Origin: Plumapathes pennacea
Taxonomy: Eukaryota; Cnidaria; Anthozoa; Antipatharia; Myriopathidae
Length of the DNA stretch: 64,000 bases
Direction of reading: 5' to 3'
Assembly (NCBI GenBank): GCA_964036295.1
Contig: OZ038462.1
Location: 25,121,863-25,185,862 of the forward strand
The notes below the pieces were generated by a model, which saw nothing but the letters and a program-made list of their open reading frames with translations, was not told where the DNA came from and searched no databases. A program made the translations under genes and the position numbers. How positions within the stretch are numbered: the first letter of the stretch is position 1; every line of letters starts with the position of its first letter. Shown one piece after another: positions 42,701 to 61,035 of the stretch.

Positions 42701-43210
42701 TACTTTACAATAATATTATCATCTGTATATAATAATAACTTCTCCTTTACCATTTTGTGTTGAAATAATAATTCTCGAGGTATGTTAACATAAGGTTAAC
42801 CTTTTTTCTCTCTCTCTCTCTTGTGGTTTGGCCAAAACTATAGAATTTTGATCAAAAGAATCTAATGCAAAACTTGGTTCTTGCTCAAAACAATATTTAA
42901 CAAGGAAGTATGTTTTGTGAGCAAAAGCTTCCCATTTTATGCATAAAATCACCTAACATGCTTTGAACGACAACTGGTCCCAGGTTGAAAAGCCTGAAAC
43001 TGGATATTAGTGTTTTGAAAATAAAGATGAATAACTTAAGGGCACTGCATGTGCAGGACAGTTTAACTTGGCATGCTCTTGCTGTGAGGGGACCCTTTAA
43101 CAGCACAAGGTGCGATAAGATGCTGTTGGCTTTCCATGTGGCTGAGAATATAACAAACAGCTATAAGTGCATATGGAATTTTTTTGGTACTTACTTTCTT
43201 TCGCTGTACT

Positions 43211-43526
43211 AGAGCCGTTTTCGGATGACTGTCGAAAGTAATCGTGCGATTGCTTTGGTTTTGCGTTTGCTACGCTTTCTGATTGGTCCACACAAGTTTG
43301 GCAGCCTTCTCGACCAATCAGGAACAAAACCAAAACCAAAACCAAACACTTCTCACGCAAGCGATGGCGTGTACTTGCATTGCTGATTGGAAAGTAAAAC
43401 CAAACGCAAGACCAAACGTGAATTACTTTGGCTTCTGATTGGCTGAACTGTTTTCTCTCAGTCTCTGTGATTGGCCTGTGTGATTACTTTGGTTTTGGTT
43501 TTCAACAGTCATCCGAAAACGGCTCT
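43211..43526. mobile_element. MITE with 20-bp perfect terminal inverted repeats
   Basis: AGAGCCGTTTTCGGATGACT / AGTCATCCGAAAACGGCTCT, flanked by TA on both sides. Interior words GATTGCTTTGGTTTTGC and CTGATTGG recur, degraded, at 47800-48060. It lies in the SUPT3H 3' region. Confidence 0.9.
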
Positions 43527-43562
43527 AAACAGGAGTGAACTTACACCACTGACAATCTTACT

Positions 43563-46500
43563 TTATCTACTCACACTCCTGGAAGTGAAATGTTCTCTCG
43601 GCAAACCAGTCTTACTCATGGTACAAACACTTACTGAAAAAGGAGCCATTGGGCCCAGGAAGTGGTTGTATCTTCGTAATGCCTCCCTGATATGGTATGG
43701 CTGAATACAGTCTGAACTGACTTCTGCCAATGCCACTGATGCATTCTGAAAACACAACAGAATTTACATCAAAAGACATAATTCAGACATAATCAATACA
43801 GAAAACATTAATACAGAAGTCCAAATGGATAAACAGCCTAAATTAGGTGGATGACAGTCACCCTATCCTTGGGAGTTCCCTTCTGAAAACACCTTTTACT
43901 TTCTAAAAGAAAATCTTGAGTGATTGCAGAGCTTGCATACCTTTGCTTTCCTTTTCTTCCCCTTGGAAGCCTTCAATGACACCATGCCTGTGCCTACCCC
44001 AGCAGCAGAGCTGACAGAAGTACTTGATGTGCTTGATGATGGACTTGACAAAAAGGCAACATTTGTGGTGGGTGTGGTTGGCGTTCCAGGAGGGGTGTGG
44101 TTTGGGGTGGAGGCAGTTGATGGCTGCACAACTGGGTTTGGCACTCCAGCTTTCTGACTTTGGGACATGGCAGACACTACAGGCATGACACAAGACAGAG
44201 TATCTCCCCCTTCCAAATCCCTCTTCACAAGTAGTGCTAGGTCTACAATCTGTGCAGACAACATAGACAAGAAATAAGATAAGCACAGACAGTTAACACT
44301 ACACAGGTTCCTTGGACAAACCAGGGTTGCATTCTTTTGGAACTTGGTATTCCTTTCCCAATGTAAGACTAACAGAATACACCAAATATCATTCCTAAAA
44401 GAACAGACTTTACACGCATTTCTCAAAAAAAAATTGATGTGACAAAAATTGTCATGCTGAGACAAGGAAATCTGGGTATTGGAACCCACTTAGGGTGGGA
44501 GTGCAATGTTTCCACCAGAATACAAGTTAAAACTGTCAAAAGGACATGACTACCATTCTGAACAAACTGCTACAACAGCTATTCTGTCCTTTGTCGTCAC
44601 GAACTCCCAGGAGAAACTTGAGACTAACTCATTTTGAACAGTGAGACTAACTCATTCTGAAATCAGAACAGGCTACATACTTTATTACAGGTTATATACT
44701 GTACCTGGCCAACAGTTTCATAAGCCAAGTAACTGAACACTTCCATAATAGGAGTGTTTGGTTTCATATCAATCAAAGAAGCGCAATCTATCCACTCCTT
44801 GAACTTGCCAGCCTTCTTGTCTGTTGATGAAAAAGAAATTGGGATATTATTTAAAAACATCAATGTAATATAGCAATACCAATAATATTAGTGATGATTG
44901 ATAAAAATGTACTATTTTCAAATCTGTTCAGCTAAAGAAGATCTGCTCTGCCCTTCATAAACCATGGATCTGGATACAACAAACAACCCTGCATTTCTGG
45001 CACTGTTAATTTCCCATACTTACTGAAGTTTGTCTGTCTGCATTCTGTGAACTCCAAGTATAACTGGGGGTCCAGTGATCTTGAAAATCTCTCCATCCTC
45101 TTAAAAAAAACATACCAATATTAATTTGAATCTTATAGTTTCTACAAACAATACAGTATTACAGTGCAGTTGTTATAGGATCCCAAAAAAAACTCTGGGG
45201 AAATTTAAAAGTCAATTACTCATTTTTCAATAAAATAGAATAATTCTTATTTGTTTCACTGCAGAATAGTGCACTTAAGAAAAACTGGTGCAGCAGATGT
45301 AGATGAAAGGGTGAATGTAGCAAGTGAACTTATCCATACCTCATTCTTCTCCCTTTTATCATCATCTATTTCATCATCATCAAATAAGGAAATCAAATCA
45401 CCTGCCACCAACACAAAACAAAATCCTCAGTTACTGAAGAAAAAGTGTTCAGGTTGATCAAAATTTGATTGGTCCAACATCAATAAGCACTGCACGGCAG
45501 CCACTCTCCAAATGTTCAGAACTAACAGAAACTTGCAGAGGCAAGTTTTCAATTACCTGTTTGGTCAATTGCGCTCAGGGTGTCATGAGAAACTTTCCGC
45601 TTCTTAGCCCCCCTTAGATCAACAACTGCAGAATTAAAGAACATGTAAGAGTTACCAATTTACGGTACACCATGTGAGTAGCAGTAGGTATCTGGTATGG
45701 CAAATGAACGCATGACTGGTATGTATGTGGTCATAACAGTCATATAGTATGTAATAGGTATGGTATTGTTTTTAGTAGTATTAATTTTTGTTTTATAATA
45801 TTACTATTATGACTGTACAGTCGAACCCTGCTATTTCAAACTCAGTTATTATATATAGTTGTTATAGTCCCTGTCATTATATAGACACGAGTGTTTTACT
45901 GGAAAATATACCGTGCATAAAATCCATACGAAACTACATCCGGGACCCGAGTGGCGTATTTTCCATATCCTCACTAGTGAGGATATCGTTGGCATCATTT
46001 CCCACTTTTGCACGGTTTTTTGTGCAATTTTTCGTAAAACACTCGTGTCTAATATAATAAAAAGAAAATTACACGGCGGCTTGAAGATATGGATTTCATT
46101 TTCTCGTGGTAAAAACAATATTTTACTCACTCGCGAAGCGCTCATTCGTAAAATATTGTTTTTACCACTGGAAAATAAAATTCATATCTTCGCGCCGCCA
46201 TGTAATATCTTCTATTTATTTCGAAGTCAAGGCAAATCCCCTTGGATTAGCTTGACCAGCTTGACTAGCTGGTTATTTCAAAACCCCACTATTTGGAACT
46301 TTTTTTTTGTGTCCATGGGACTTCAAAATAGCAGGGTTCGACTGTATTATAATTTATTGGGTAGTTGTGTTTACTATTATTACATAATAATATGTTGCAA
46401 TTTAACAAACTTACCAACACTATCCAGTACTTCCTCGTCTTCTTGTGAAGTTTGCTTCTGTGCTTTGTTTTTCATTTCTTTGAAGTTCAAAAACCTGATC

Positions 46501-49500
46501 AGCCTTCTTAGTTTCTCCTGAAAGAATCACAAAACAAAGCTTAATACATTTGGACCTTACTGATATACAAGATCCAGACTGAAAACAGCTGTTACCTTGT
46601 TAGTTATTAGTTAGTTATTAAATTAATTATTATACCTTGTTAGTTAATAGTTATTAGTTATTGCCTTGTTAGTTATTAGATAGTTATTACATTAAATTAG
46701 TTATTATACCTTGTTAGTTAATAGTTATTAGTTAGTTATTAAATTAGTTTTATACCTTGTTGGTTAATAGTTATTAGTTATTGCCTTGTTAGTTATTAGT
46801 TAGTTATTAATTAAATTAGTTATTATACCTAGTTAGTTAATAGTTATTAGTTATTTATTAAATTAGTTATTATACCTTGTTAGTTAATAGTTATTAGTTA
46901 TTGCCTTGTTAGTTATTAGTTAGTTATTAATTAAATTAGTTATTAACCTTGTTAGTTAATAGTTATTAGTTATTACCTTGTTAGTCATTAGTTAGTTATT
47001 TATTAAATTAGTTATTATACCTTGTTAGTTAATAGTTATTAGTTAGTTATTAAATTAGTTATTATACCTTGTTAGTTAATAGTTATTAGTTATTGCCTTG
47101 TTAGTCAGTTATTAGTTATTAAATTAGTTTTATACCTTGTTAGTTAATAGTTATTAGTTATTAGTTATTAGTTATTACCTTGTTAGTTATTAGTTATTTA
47201 TCAAATTAATTATTATACCTTGTTAGTTAATAGTTATTAGTTATTGCCTTGTTAGTCAGTTATTAGTTATTACTAGTTATCACCTTGTCTTTTCTCAACA
47301 AGAATATGATGTCCTCGATACTCATGAATCGTCCTCCTCTCAAGTTGGTCACTTCAGCAGCATGGATAATCTAAACACAAGGAACCAACACTCTACAGTA
47401 CATACCATCTTTTTTTTTTTAATTTTGGTGCTCAAATTCAACAAAATGAAATTGGAAGGAGGGGCTTATTAGTGAGTGTGAGCTTAATAGTGCATATATA
47501 TATAACCTTGCCCTTACTGGTTTGATATCCCATGAAAGTTAAATTAAGCATTGATCTGAAGCTGGTCCATCATGGAAAACAGAAGCTGGTGGTAATAACT
47601 TCCATCATTCATTTACAAACATATCCTCATCAACAATAATTTACCATGCTTGATGTCTGTTGATGGACAAGTTCTTCAATCAAAGTGGCAGATTCTGGGG
47701 AAGGCTTTCTGGAGTCCCCAAAAGCGTACCTGTTACAAGAAACAACATGCACTTCTACCATGAGGGGATTGAGCCATTCTGTACAAAACTGTCGAATTAA
47801 GTAATCATGTGATTGCTTTGGTTTTGCATTTGCTGTACACTTTCAGATTAGTCCAAACAAATTTGGCAGCATTCTCAGTCAGTCAGGAGCAAAGTAATAC
47901 CTGATTATGAACTTCTCATGCAAGTGGCAATAGCATTTCCTCATGCTGCTGATTGGTTTATTCTCCAAAGTAAAACCAGGCACAAATGACTTTGGCTTGT
48001 AATTGGTTAAAAGTGTTTTCTTACAGCCTCCTCAATTGGCAGTGTACTTACTTTGGTTTTGTTTTGTTCTGTTTTGTTTTTTTATATTTTTTATATATTT
48101 TATCAAATGAATGACCAATACATTAGCAAGAATAATTTAGGGGTGCAGCAAGTTTCTGTAGTATAGTATCATGTAAAAATATCCTAAAATAATCATATTA
48201 TCTTGTTTATCACAAGCAGCTGTTAAGTTTGCCCACCCACAGTCCACTTGGGCCAATTCAATAAACATTTACAGGTAACTACTTGACAATAAGTTGCACC
48301 ACTATTCTGAGACTAATTACATACATACATTTATACTGATACTGAGCTCTCAAATGCATTGCTAAAACAACATTTGGCCATCATGGTACTGGATTAATTG
48401 GTACAACTTGTAAATTAAAACACATTAGTGTAAATGTTTTATAAAAATTGGTCCCAGAAATATTGTCACGAAAATAAACTGAGCAAATATTAACTGTGGG
48501 TTTATCATTTTGACAGTGTTTCTAAGCAATGTTCATTTTTATAACCATTTGAGTAAACATTGGATCTTGAGATATTTTTAGCTACTAAATTCGGAACGTG
48601 ACTGGAAGAAGCGAGTATCCTAATAACATTGACCTAAAGGTCATGCGTTTTGCAAATCTCTCATGCAGTTAATTTGAACGGAATGTAAAACACGTTGCAT
48701 TGAGGTTTGTCACGGAACGAAGAAATAACGTTAAACTAACCTTCCTTGATACAGTTTTAGTGGCTGGAGCTCAGGCGACACAAAGAAGTACCAATTAAGA
48801 CAAAAAAGGATAAATTGGGCAAACGAACATTTGCCCTAATTGCGATAACCGAAGATATTAAAACCGCTATAAATACTCCTCTCTTGGATTTAATAGGCCC
48901 AATTTTGCATACTTTACACGGATGAGAAGATCACCAGAAAACAGGCCCGCCGTGAATGAGTGAAAAGGTATATAGCGTTAACTCCAAAATACAAGCTAAG
49001 TCATGTGAAGACGTGCAACCAAAAGCCGCAGCATTGACGTGACTGCTGGAGTTGTACACCTCATGTCCTCACAATCCGCCCAATTTTACAGTTGTGTGCG
49101 TAACTGATAACAGCTCTTTATTATACCGACCGCGATTGCATTTTTGTGGTAACAATCACACTTCTTACAAGTGTTTGCGGCTGTTCCGTGGGAAAATACT
49201 TTGTGAATTATATCACCTACTTGAGTGACACCCGAGCTTCCTAGCCGGAGGCATTTCAGTTGATGTGTCAGTAATTGACAGGCGTACGTAAGGACCTATT
49301 CTTCTCTGTACAATCGAAGGCAGGAAACGCTAACAAAACCACTGTCCGAACGGCCAAAATCAAAAGAAACGACGCATTTCGGCACAGCCTTTCATGCAAA
49401 AAGCCGCCGGTTCATTTGCACTGGGTCCTTACACCACAGTGCCAGAAAAGTACACTCGATCGAATGCTCGTATATCGTACCTCTGTGGTCGCTAAAACAT

Positions 49501-50053
49501 AAATGTATTTTGTCAACAATTACAGATCAGCCGTTGCCATTGTCGTCTGCGGCGTGGACCACTAAACTACTCACGGGTAACAAGCTTACTTTGTTTACTT
49601 ACATCATGCTTTGAATTTCACTTTGGAAGCATGGCTTCAAGAGAGGCTTGGTTCCAACGCTCAATGGACTTGGAGCTGGTGTAGGTGGACGAACCTCAGC
49701 ATTTGCCGCCGCTTGCTGCCCTCGATCGAAAACAAACCGGAAATAAACGGGTGATCTTACAGATACCTTGCATTGCTTTCTTTTACACACGAGATAAAAA
49801 TATAAGCGATATTCTTAATGTTCGTCATATAATCTGATCGATGGCCTACGAGCACTCCAGGAACACGTCTGAAATACAACTGTACGTGCCACATTGCCGA
49901 AATCCAAAATGGCGGACATAAACTCACGAGCAAAAACAAGCATAACAGAACATACTGCAACAGAAAGTTACCCTGTTGTCGCTTGAGCATGCAGTATTGG
50001 ATCCTTCCTTCGTCTTATCGATCTTTTTACCCTTGGGCTTTGACTTTGTCATG
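43563..50053 (-). CDS. SUPT3H: Transcription initiation protein SPT3 homolog (SAGA histone-fold subunit)
   Basis: Exons, 5' to 3': 49972-50053, 49603-49720, 47645-47729, 47284-47370, 46415-46517, 45557-45625, 45340-45401, 45024-45099, 44705-44820, 43941-44249, 43635-43745. They total 1218 nt, in frame throughout. SPT3 is the SAGA subunit with two histone folds that helps load TBP at promoters. The first fold is clear: CFQSEIQSMMYAFGD, then [33 protein letters not shown]. The second is in 44705-44820 plus 43941 onward (FSYLAYETVGQIVDLALLVKR). A Ser/Thr/Pro-rich segment and a basic KGKKRKAK patch follow, then IQPYHIREALRRY. The last exon ends at a good donor (TCA/GTAAGT, 43635). Either a tiny terminal exon was missed, or it is read through to the stop at 43563, adding 23 unrelated residues. 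The gene is head-to-head with RUNX. Confidence 0.93.
45816..46346. mobile_element. MITE with TACAGTCGAACC ends, split by a nested element
   Basis: Ends TACAGTCGAACCCTGCTATTTC / AAATAGCAGGGTTCGACTGTA. Its middle is interrupted by the hairpin MITE at 45880-46210. A close intact relative is at 32248-32426. It is in a SUPT3H intron. Confidence 0.85.
45880..46210 (+). mobile_element. Hairpin MITE, third copy, nested
   Basis: Same structure and near-identical words as the copy at 33966-34303 (CCGTGCATAAAATCCATACG, CTCACTCGCGAAGCGCTC). It is inserted inside the MITE spanning 45816-46346. Confidence 0.85.
46590..47284. repeat. AT-rich TTAGTTATTA minisatellite in a SUPT3H intron
   Basis: About 690 bp of TTAGTTAATAGTTATTAGTT and TATTATACCTTG units. 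It runs directly up to exon 47284-47370, so its last unit holds the donor site CACCTTG (minus CAAGGTG). Confidence 0.92.
47795..48062. mobile_element. Degraded relative of the 43211 MITE
   Basis: Shares GTGATTGCTTTGGTTTTGC, AAATTTGGCAGC and CTTGTAATTGG with the element at 43.2 kb but lacks clear ends. It lies in SUPT3H intron 2. Confidence 0.6.
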
Positions 50054-55862
<5,809 letters not shown>

Positions 55863-58800
55863 ATCCACCAAACCACGCATGATGAGCCGTCCTAGTGTGG
55901 TGAATAGAAAATTTATACGATACATAAGTTGAGCTGATGGTAAACATGGAATCGGCTGTGAAGGCCTTCTGGTACGTCTCGACTCGGGGGTCGATCTGCA
56001 AACAGTAAGATGGTCGTTTCTTCGCGTCTGACCTGTGTTTCTTTTGTCTCAGCTGTACTAGTAATCTTGTTTTCGTGGCGACTGTTCTGAAGAACCACCT
56101 ACAAGCTTTTATAAGCATTTTTAATTACGTGCTTTTTTATTTATCAGCAACAAGTATTTATTCTCCTAAGCGCGCTGTTTTATGCTTGTTCGTTAGAACG
56201 GGCAACATTGCATAGATGCGTGTGCTACACACAATAGTCGAAATATTCAGCCAACCCTGCAAGTCCCTATGGTCTTGCAGCTTAAACCCATATAGCTCAC
56301 TCCAAAGTTGATTTTTTTTTAAGCATCGACGGTCCTTTGTGGTGGAACGTATAACGCATACTTATGATGAAATCAAGCTGCCAGTGTTTAAAATTTAAAG
56401 AAAATTGTGATTATTAAACTTTCCGCCCAAGCAAAACTATGGGTGCTAAATTAAAGCTATTTATTTATTTGACATGTGCCATTCCTGTGGGAATAAATGT
56501 TATAAAAGGCACATGGACGATTTAACGTTAAAAATCCCACAAAATTAAAAACGTTGGAATTCAATTTTTAATAAGCATGGCTTGTACCAAAGTATAAATT
56601 GAAGCTTAGTATCAAATATCGATATTTATGTTACTTGCAAATTATTTGGAACTATTTGAACTGAAGTGAATAAGTTGCTTTTGCTCATTGTATACGACAC
56701 ATGACATTAAAGTTTTGTTTCGTATTTACTGTGTAGTCGTTTTCAAGTTTCAATGTCCTCGTTTACAGTTACATCATTACGTAGAATCGACTTGCAAATG
56801 CACTCGAAGCCTTGTTTTGGGAGAACCGTTGATGTTGTAAGATACATTGTCGAACCCTGCAACTTATTGTTGCTGATCAAATTGTAAAGTGCATCTCTAT
56901 CCACCATCGGTTTATTTCTTAATTATCACGTGTCCTGTTGTTTACTTTGTATTGATGTATCAAAAGCAACACAAGTGGCAACATGACCAGAAATTATCAA
57001 CAATTACCCTCGTACCAAACTAAACCAACAAACTATCGACTCGCGACCCCTCAAGTTTGCGACCTGCAAATAGTCATCTATAGGAACTGACACTTGACAA
57101 TTCTTGATCGTAACAATGTCGGATTCGGCTCATTCTTTGCTGTTGTTTATTCACTTCTGCAAGCATTTTTACCGATACTGCTCTGTGAATATTGCCCTTG
57201 TTTATGCCAAAGTTTGATTGCTCGCATTACCGTCGCTCAAGGGTCTCAAAGTTTCACAAATTACGTCCAAGAGTCTGGGTTATTTCTCCTAGGCCAAGTG
57301 AAATTGTCCACTAAACAACACTCGCGTTTTCTTTTCATAATATTTGCGTGATGTACAAGGCGAGGTGACGTTTGGGTTGTCAACCCAGCAGGATGTTAAT
57401 GAGCACTTGTTACGTGGGCGAACTGCTTGCCAATATCCACTGTTCATTTGAATCACGCCAAGGTCACCTTGCCTGGTGTCTAACACAAGGGAAACAATGG
57501 ATCAATCATTTGAAATACACAGAACAACTCCTAACCGAGAAACAATATTCCCTAAACTGCTAGTTTTGTTGACGATATGCTCAGAGCTATAATAGCGCAG
57601 AAAAACGTCGAATGGTCGGTATCCGAGAGCCGCACTACCCCAGAAGTCAACGTTAATAGTCGAACTTTTTTGTTGTGTGTTCTCGAAAACTCTGAAACTC
57701 CGACGCTGCGTCACTATGCCTTAACACGTGGCGCGGCCAGTTTATATTGACTACACTTGCTGAGAAAAGGCGAGAGCATCTGCGCGGCAGTTCCATTGAC
57801 TGAAATGCCTGGCACCGATGAAGTTTTGTAATTAAGACTGAATGAAACAACTCTGCACTCAAACTATCTTGTGCTCCGATCGTCTCTTGAGCGTGCAGTA
57901 ATTAGTCTACTGTTTATTGTGGAGGGCAAGCAAAGCCAGAAACGTCTGCATTCACGTGCAAACATGAAGTTCGACCCGCGTACCATTTCTGTGACTGGAT
58001 TCCTTCCATTCCAACCGCGTAATCTCTTGGCGCCAAGATTTCTGTATTTTTAGTAATCCTAAGCCGCCAATCACATGACAGCAAGGCTGTTATTTTCCTC
58101 GCTATGCTTGTGACTCGCAATGTTTACGACGTTCTCGAAATACCGAGAATCGAGAGACTTCCGGCGAACGTGTGTGAGCGCTAAAGCGAAGTGAATGCTG
58201 GCCAAGGACACCAAGTTACGGCCCAATAAACAAAGAGCCCGTGCGACACGAAAAGTTTGCGCGCAACGCAGTTCTCTGGTTTCTTTTTTTCTAACGCTAC
58301 ATTTTTTTGTACTTTTGTTTTAATGGTTTGAACATTCAGTGAAAAACTGAATAAAACAACTTCTTGTGGAACTTCAGGTTTTCTATAGCGTCGTTGGTAT
58401 TCTTTTACCTTTCCCTTCTGAAATCGGAGAGGCAAGTCCAATGATTTTGTTCTTTAGGTGCAGGACCATATATAAGGTGATGGAAAAGTTGTGGAAGTCC
58501 GACAGCGTGATCGCTAGTCTGCTCTGAGTCATGGAAAACTAGTACAAAGGGACTGACTAGAGTTTGACTGCGTCGGCGTGTATAATGAATCTACTACGGG
58601 TTGCCGTTGTTCTGAGTCAACACAGAACTGGCATGGCTCTGGTCCCTGAAGTAAAAACGTTTCCTCTTTGGTTGCCCTATGATGATTATGTTACAATGAA
58701 AGGAAACTATTTGTCTCAACAGCTGAGGAAACCGTGCAGTGTGATCAAACCGAGCGACAACTATAGCTGTCCGGCAACTTGTACAAACCCTTGCCTTTTT

Positions 58801-59279
58801 CCCTAGAATGCCAACAGGCAGCCGCACGGTGGACAAACTGACTATTTAAACTGTGTCCCGATCATCTGCACTAACCAGCGAACTGTACGCCAACAAATGT
58901 GTTCTCTTCCCAAAATATGCCCTTCAGTCTTTCGATACTATAAGAGCACTTACAGCTAACCAGAATTTTAAAAAAATATCTTGGGGCACTATTTATAAAT
59001 ATGACCGGTTTCAGCACAGTCTCCGCCCAAGTTTCGAGCGAGTTTGAAACACATAACGTGCTCCGGCTGAACTAATTTGATGGCACACCAATCACCCGAA
59101 GACAAAAACTCAGGCAACCCAAACGTACATATACTGAATCGATGACCTCAGCGATTTCGACCTAATGTGTGGGAGCAAAACGGGTGGATCGGCTTTTGTG
59201 TAGAAGTCTTCCGGCGGAAAAGTCAACTTTTTCAACCCTTCCTGTCTCGGCTTTTACGCGCACGAAATAGCGAAGAAAA
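55863..59279. other. RUNX 3' UTR and intergenic DNA
   Basis: The RUNX 3' UTR probably runs to about 56500, where AATAAA occurs at 56492-56497. A second possible signal, ATTAAA, is near 56706. The rest has only short unrelated open frames and no clear repeat or gene. Confidence 0.5.
56492..56497 (+). terminator. Likely RUNX polyadenylation signal
   Basis: AATAAA 630 bp after the RUNX stop codon, in A/T-rich DNA. Confidence 0.45.
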
Positions 59280-59462
59280 ATGGCTTGCGGCATGGTAAAG
59301 TGTCTACGTGAACTATATGAGTCAATTCAATTGGAGGAAGAAATAGACGGTTTCCTGCGCAGCAGTAAAACAGAATCCGAGCGGTTTTTTAATACTCGTG
59401 GGGGAAGACGAGCCGTAGAAGATTCAGCGGCAGTACGATTGATGTTATTTTTAACACTCAAG
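59280..59462 (+). CDS. Possible first coding exon of an unrecognised gene
   Basis: An ATG in a good context (AAAAATGG) opens 61 codons, starting MACGMVKCLRELYESIQL and ending LMLFLTLK, directly followed by a splice-donor-like GTTTGT. The peptide is charged and helix-like (EEEIDGFLRSSK, GGRRAVEDSAAVRL). Just upstream, 59200-59275 contains CTTCCGG, an ETS-type site often seen at animal start sites. I do not recognise the family and found no convincing second exon before the window ends, so this may be a chance frame. In vertebrates a CLIC gene lies near RUNX genes, but this peptide does not look like CLIC. Confidence 0.35.
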
Positions 59463-60714
59463 GTTTGTGCTTTATAACGGAGTAAACTTCTACTGGTGAA
59501 AAGTCGGTTGAAGCCGTTCTTGTTGTAATTTACAGAGAATACTGACGTATACTGACATTATCAGCCCTGTAACAGTCACGTTCTTCCGAGCCAAAACTCG
59601 GCCAGTTGTTTGTTCTTGTTATTGATGTCCAGCTTCCACATTGGGAAGTTCACGGCCGATCATTGTCAGTATCATTTACAGTCATAACTGTTACGTGCTA
59701 CTAAAAGACTGATTAACGTATGAATAAATCAGTTTGCCTCCAGTTTACTCAACTGTTGTCACTTGTTCTCTTTTCGTGTCATCTTGTCAGCCATTATGAA
59801 TTGTACAGTTCATCGTGAAGCTGTTGTATAAGTTCTAATGTTCTGAAATAACCGAACACAAATGTAACACGCATAGTGGCCAGAAAATGGCGACGACTAC
59901 ATTTGACGGCACTGCTCGAGTTTTGAAAGGAGACGGGGACCGGACATAGCGCGGCTTTTTCGCCGGTGTTAAAATGGACACGTTATATATGTGTTTCATA
60001 ATTTCATCCTCAATGCTATTTCCTGATTTTTATACGGGAAACGTTTGAAAGGTTTGACATCAAGTATAGTGAGCATGCAACAAAGCAATCAACAACCGGT
60101 CTGAGGTCAATCACTTTTAAGTAACTTTTGAAGATTTTCAATTGCAAAATTTGACTTATGCACTGGAAAAACTTCAGTCTGCAAATTGTTCAGAATTTAT
60201 AATAGCTAGCTAGCAGCGCAGGGCAGTTAGTTTATCAGAGCCGCAAATTCTTGTCCCCTTTTTGGATAAATGAAAATCCGAGGTAACTTCTAAATTCAAA
60301 ATTTTAGTGCCAACACCCGGCGCCATGTCAAGTCATATCTTTTTTTAATTTCTTGCGAGCAACTTGTTTCCATATCAAGCCAATTAGATCCGTTCTGTTA
60401 TCGGTATTCGCTGTAATTTGCTATATTTAAGGTACAAATATATATGTACAGCTATTTGAAAAAACTTTGAGCCCTCAATATTTATCAATATACTGCAAAT
60501 ATAGTCCCACAAGTGCATTCTGGGAAGGACTTTGGTTCTAAAATTCTAAAACTGCGCCAATAGGATACATAAATGTGATGATCTATTGCCTCTTCATGTT
60601 ATTTGAATTAGGAAGGAAATTTTCAGATGGAACAATTCCCACAATGCGTTTGATATTTGTATACATAGTCTGGAGGAAAACCTCTTCTACATTTCAACTT
60701 TTATATTCCACGAG

Positions 60715-61035
60715 GCCCCAGGGGGAAGGGGGTGGGGGGGCGGGGCGGCGGTACTCCTCAAAAGTTTGGGTTGGAGTGTGCCGCCCGGGACTGAAAACCC
60801 TTACCCTATTTCAGACCAAAATATGCAATTTTTGACCCTATTTCAGACCAAAATGTGCAATTTTCGACCCTATTTCAAACCAAATATCAAAATCTCCGAT
60901 CCTATTTCAGAGGAAAGGTTAAAATTGATACCCTATTTCAGACTAAAAACGCTGAAAATGATACCCTTTGGGGCAGCACATACCTATATGGCCATATCTG
61001 GGAGTAACCCCCCCCCCCCCCCCCCCCCCCCCGGG
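60715..61035. mobile_element. G/C-homopolymer-ended element with 7-bp target duplication
   Basis: GCCCCAGGGGGAAGGGGG at the left and a C-run followed by CCGGG at the right, flanked by the direct repeat CCACGAG (60708-60714 and 61036-61042). The interior contains four ACCCTATTTCAGACCAAAAT-type units of about 32 bp. Confidence 0.75.

Noticed and set aside
45913..46521. 202-codon frame
   Set aside because: It crosses two nested MITEs and a SUPT3H exon on the wrong strand.
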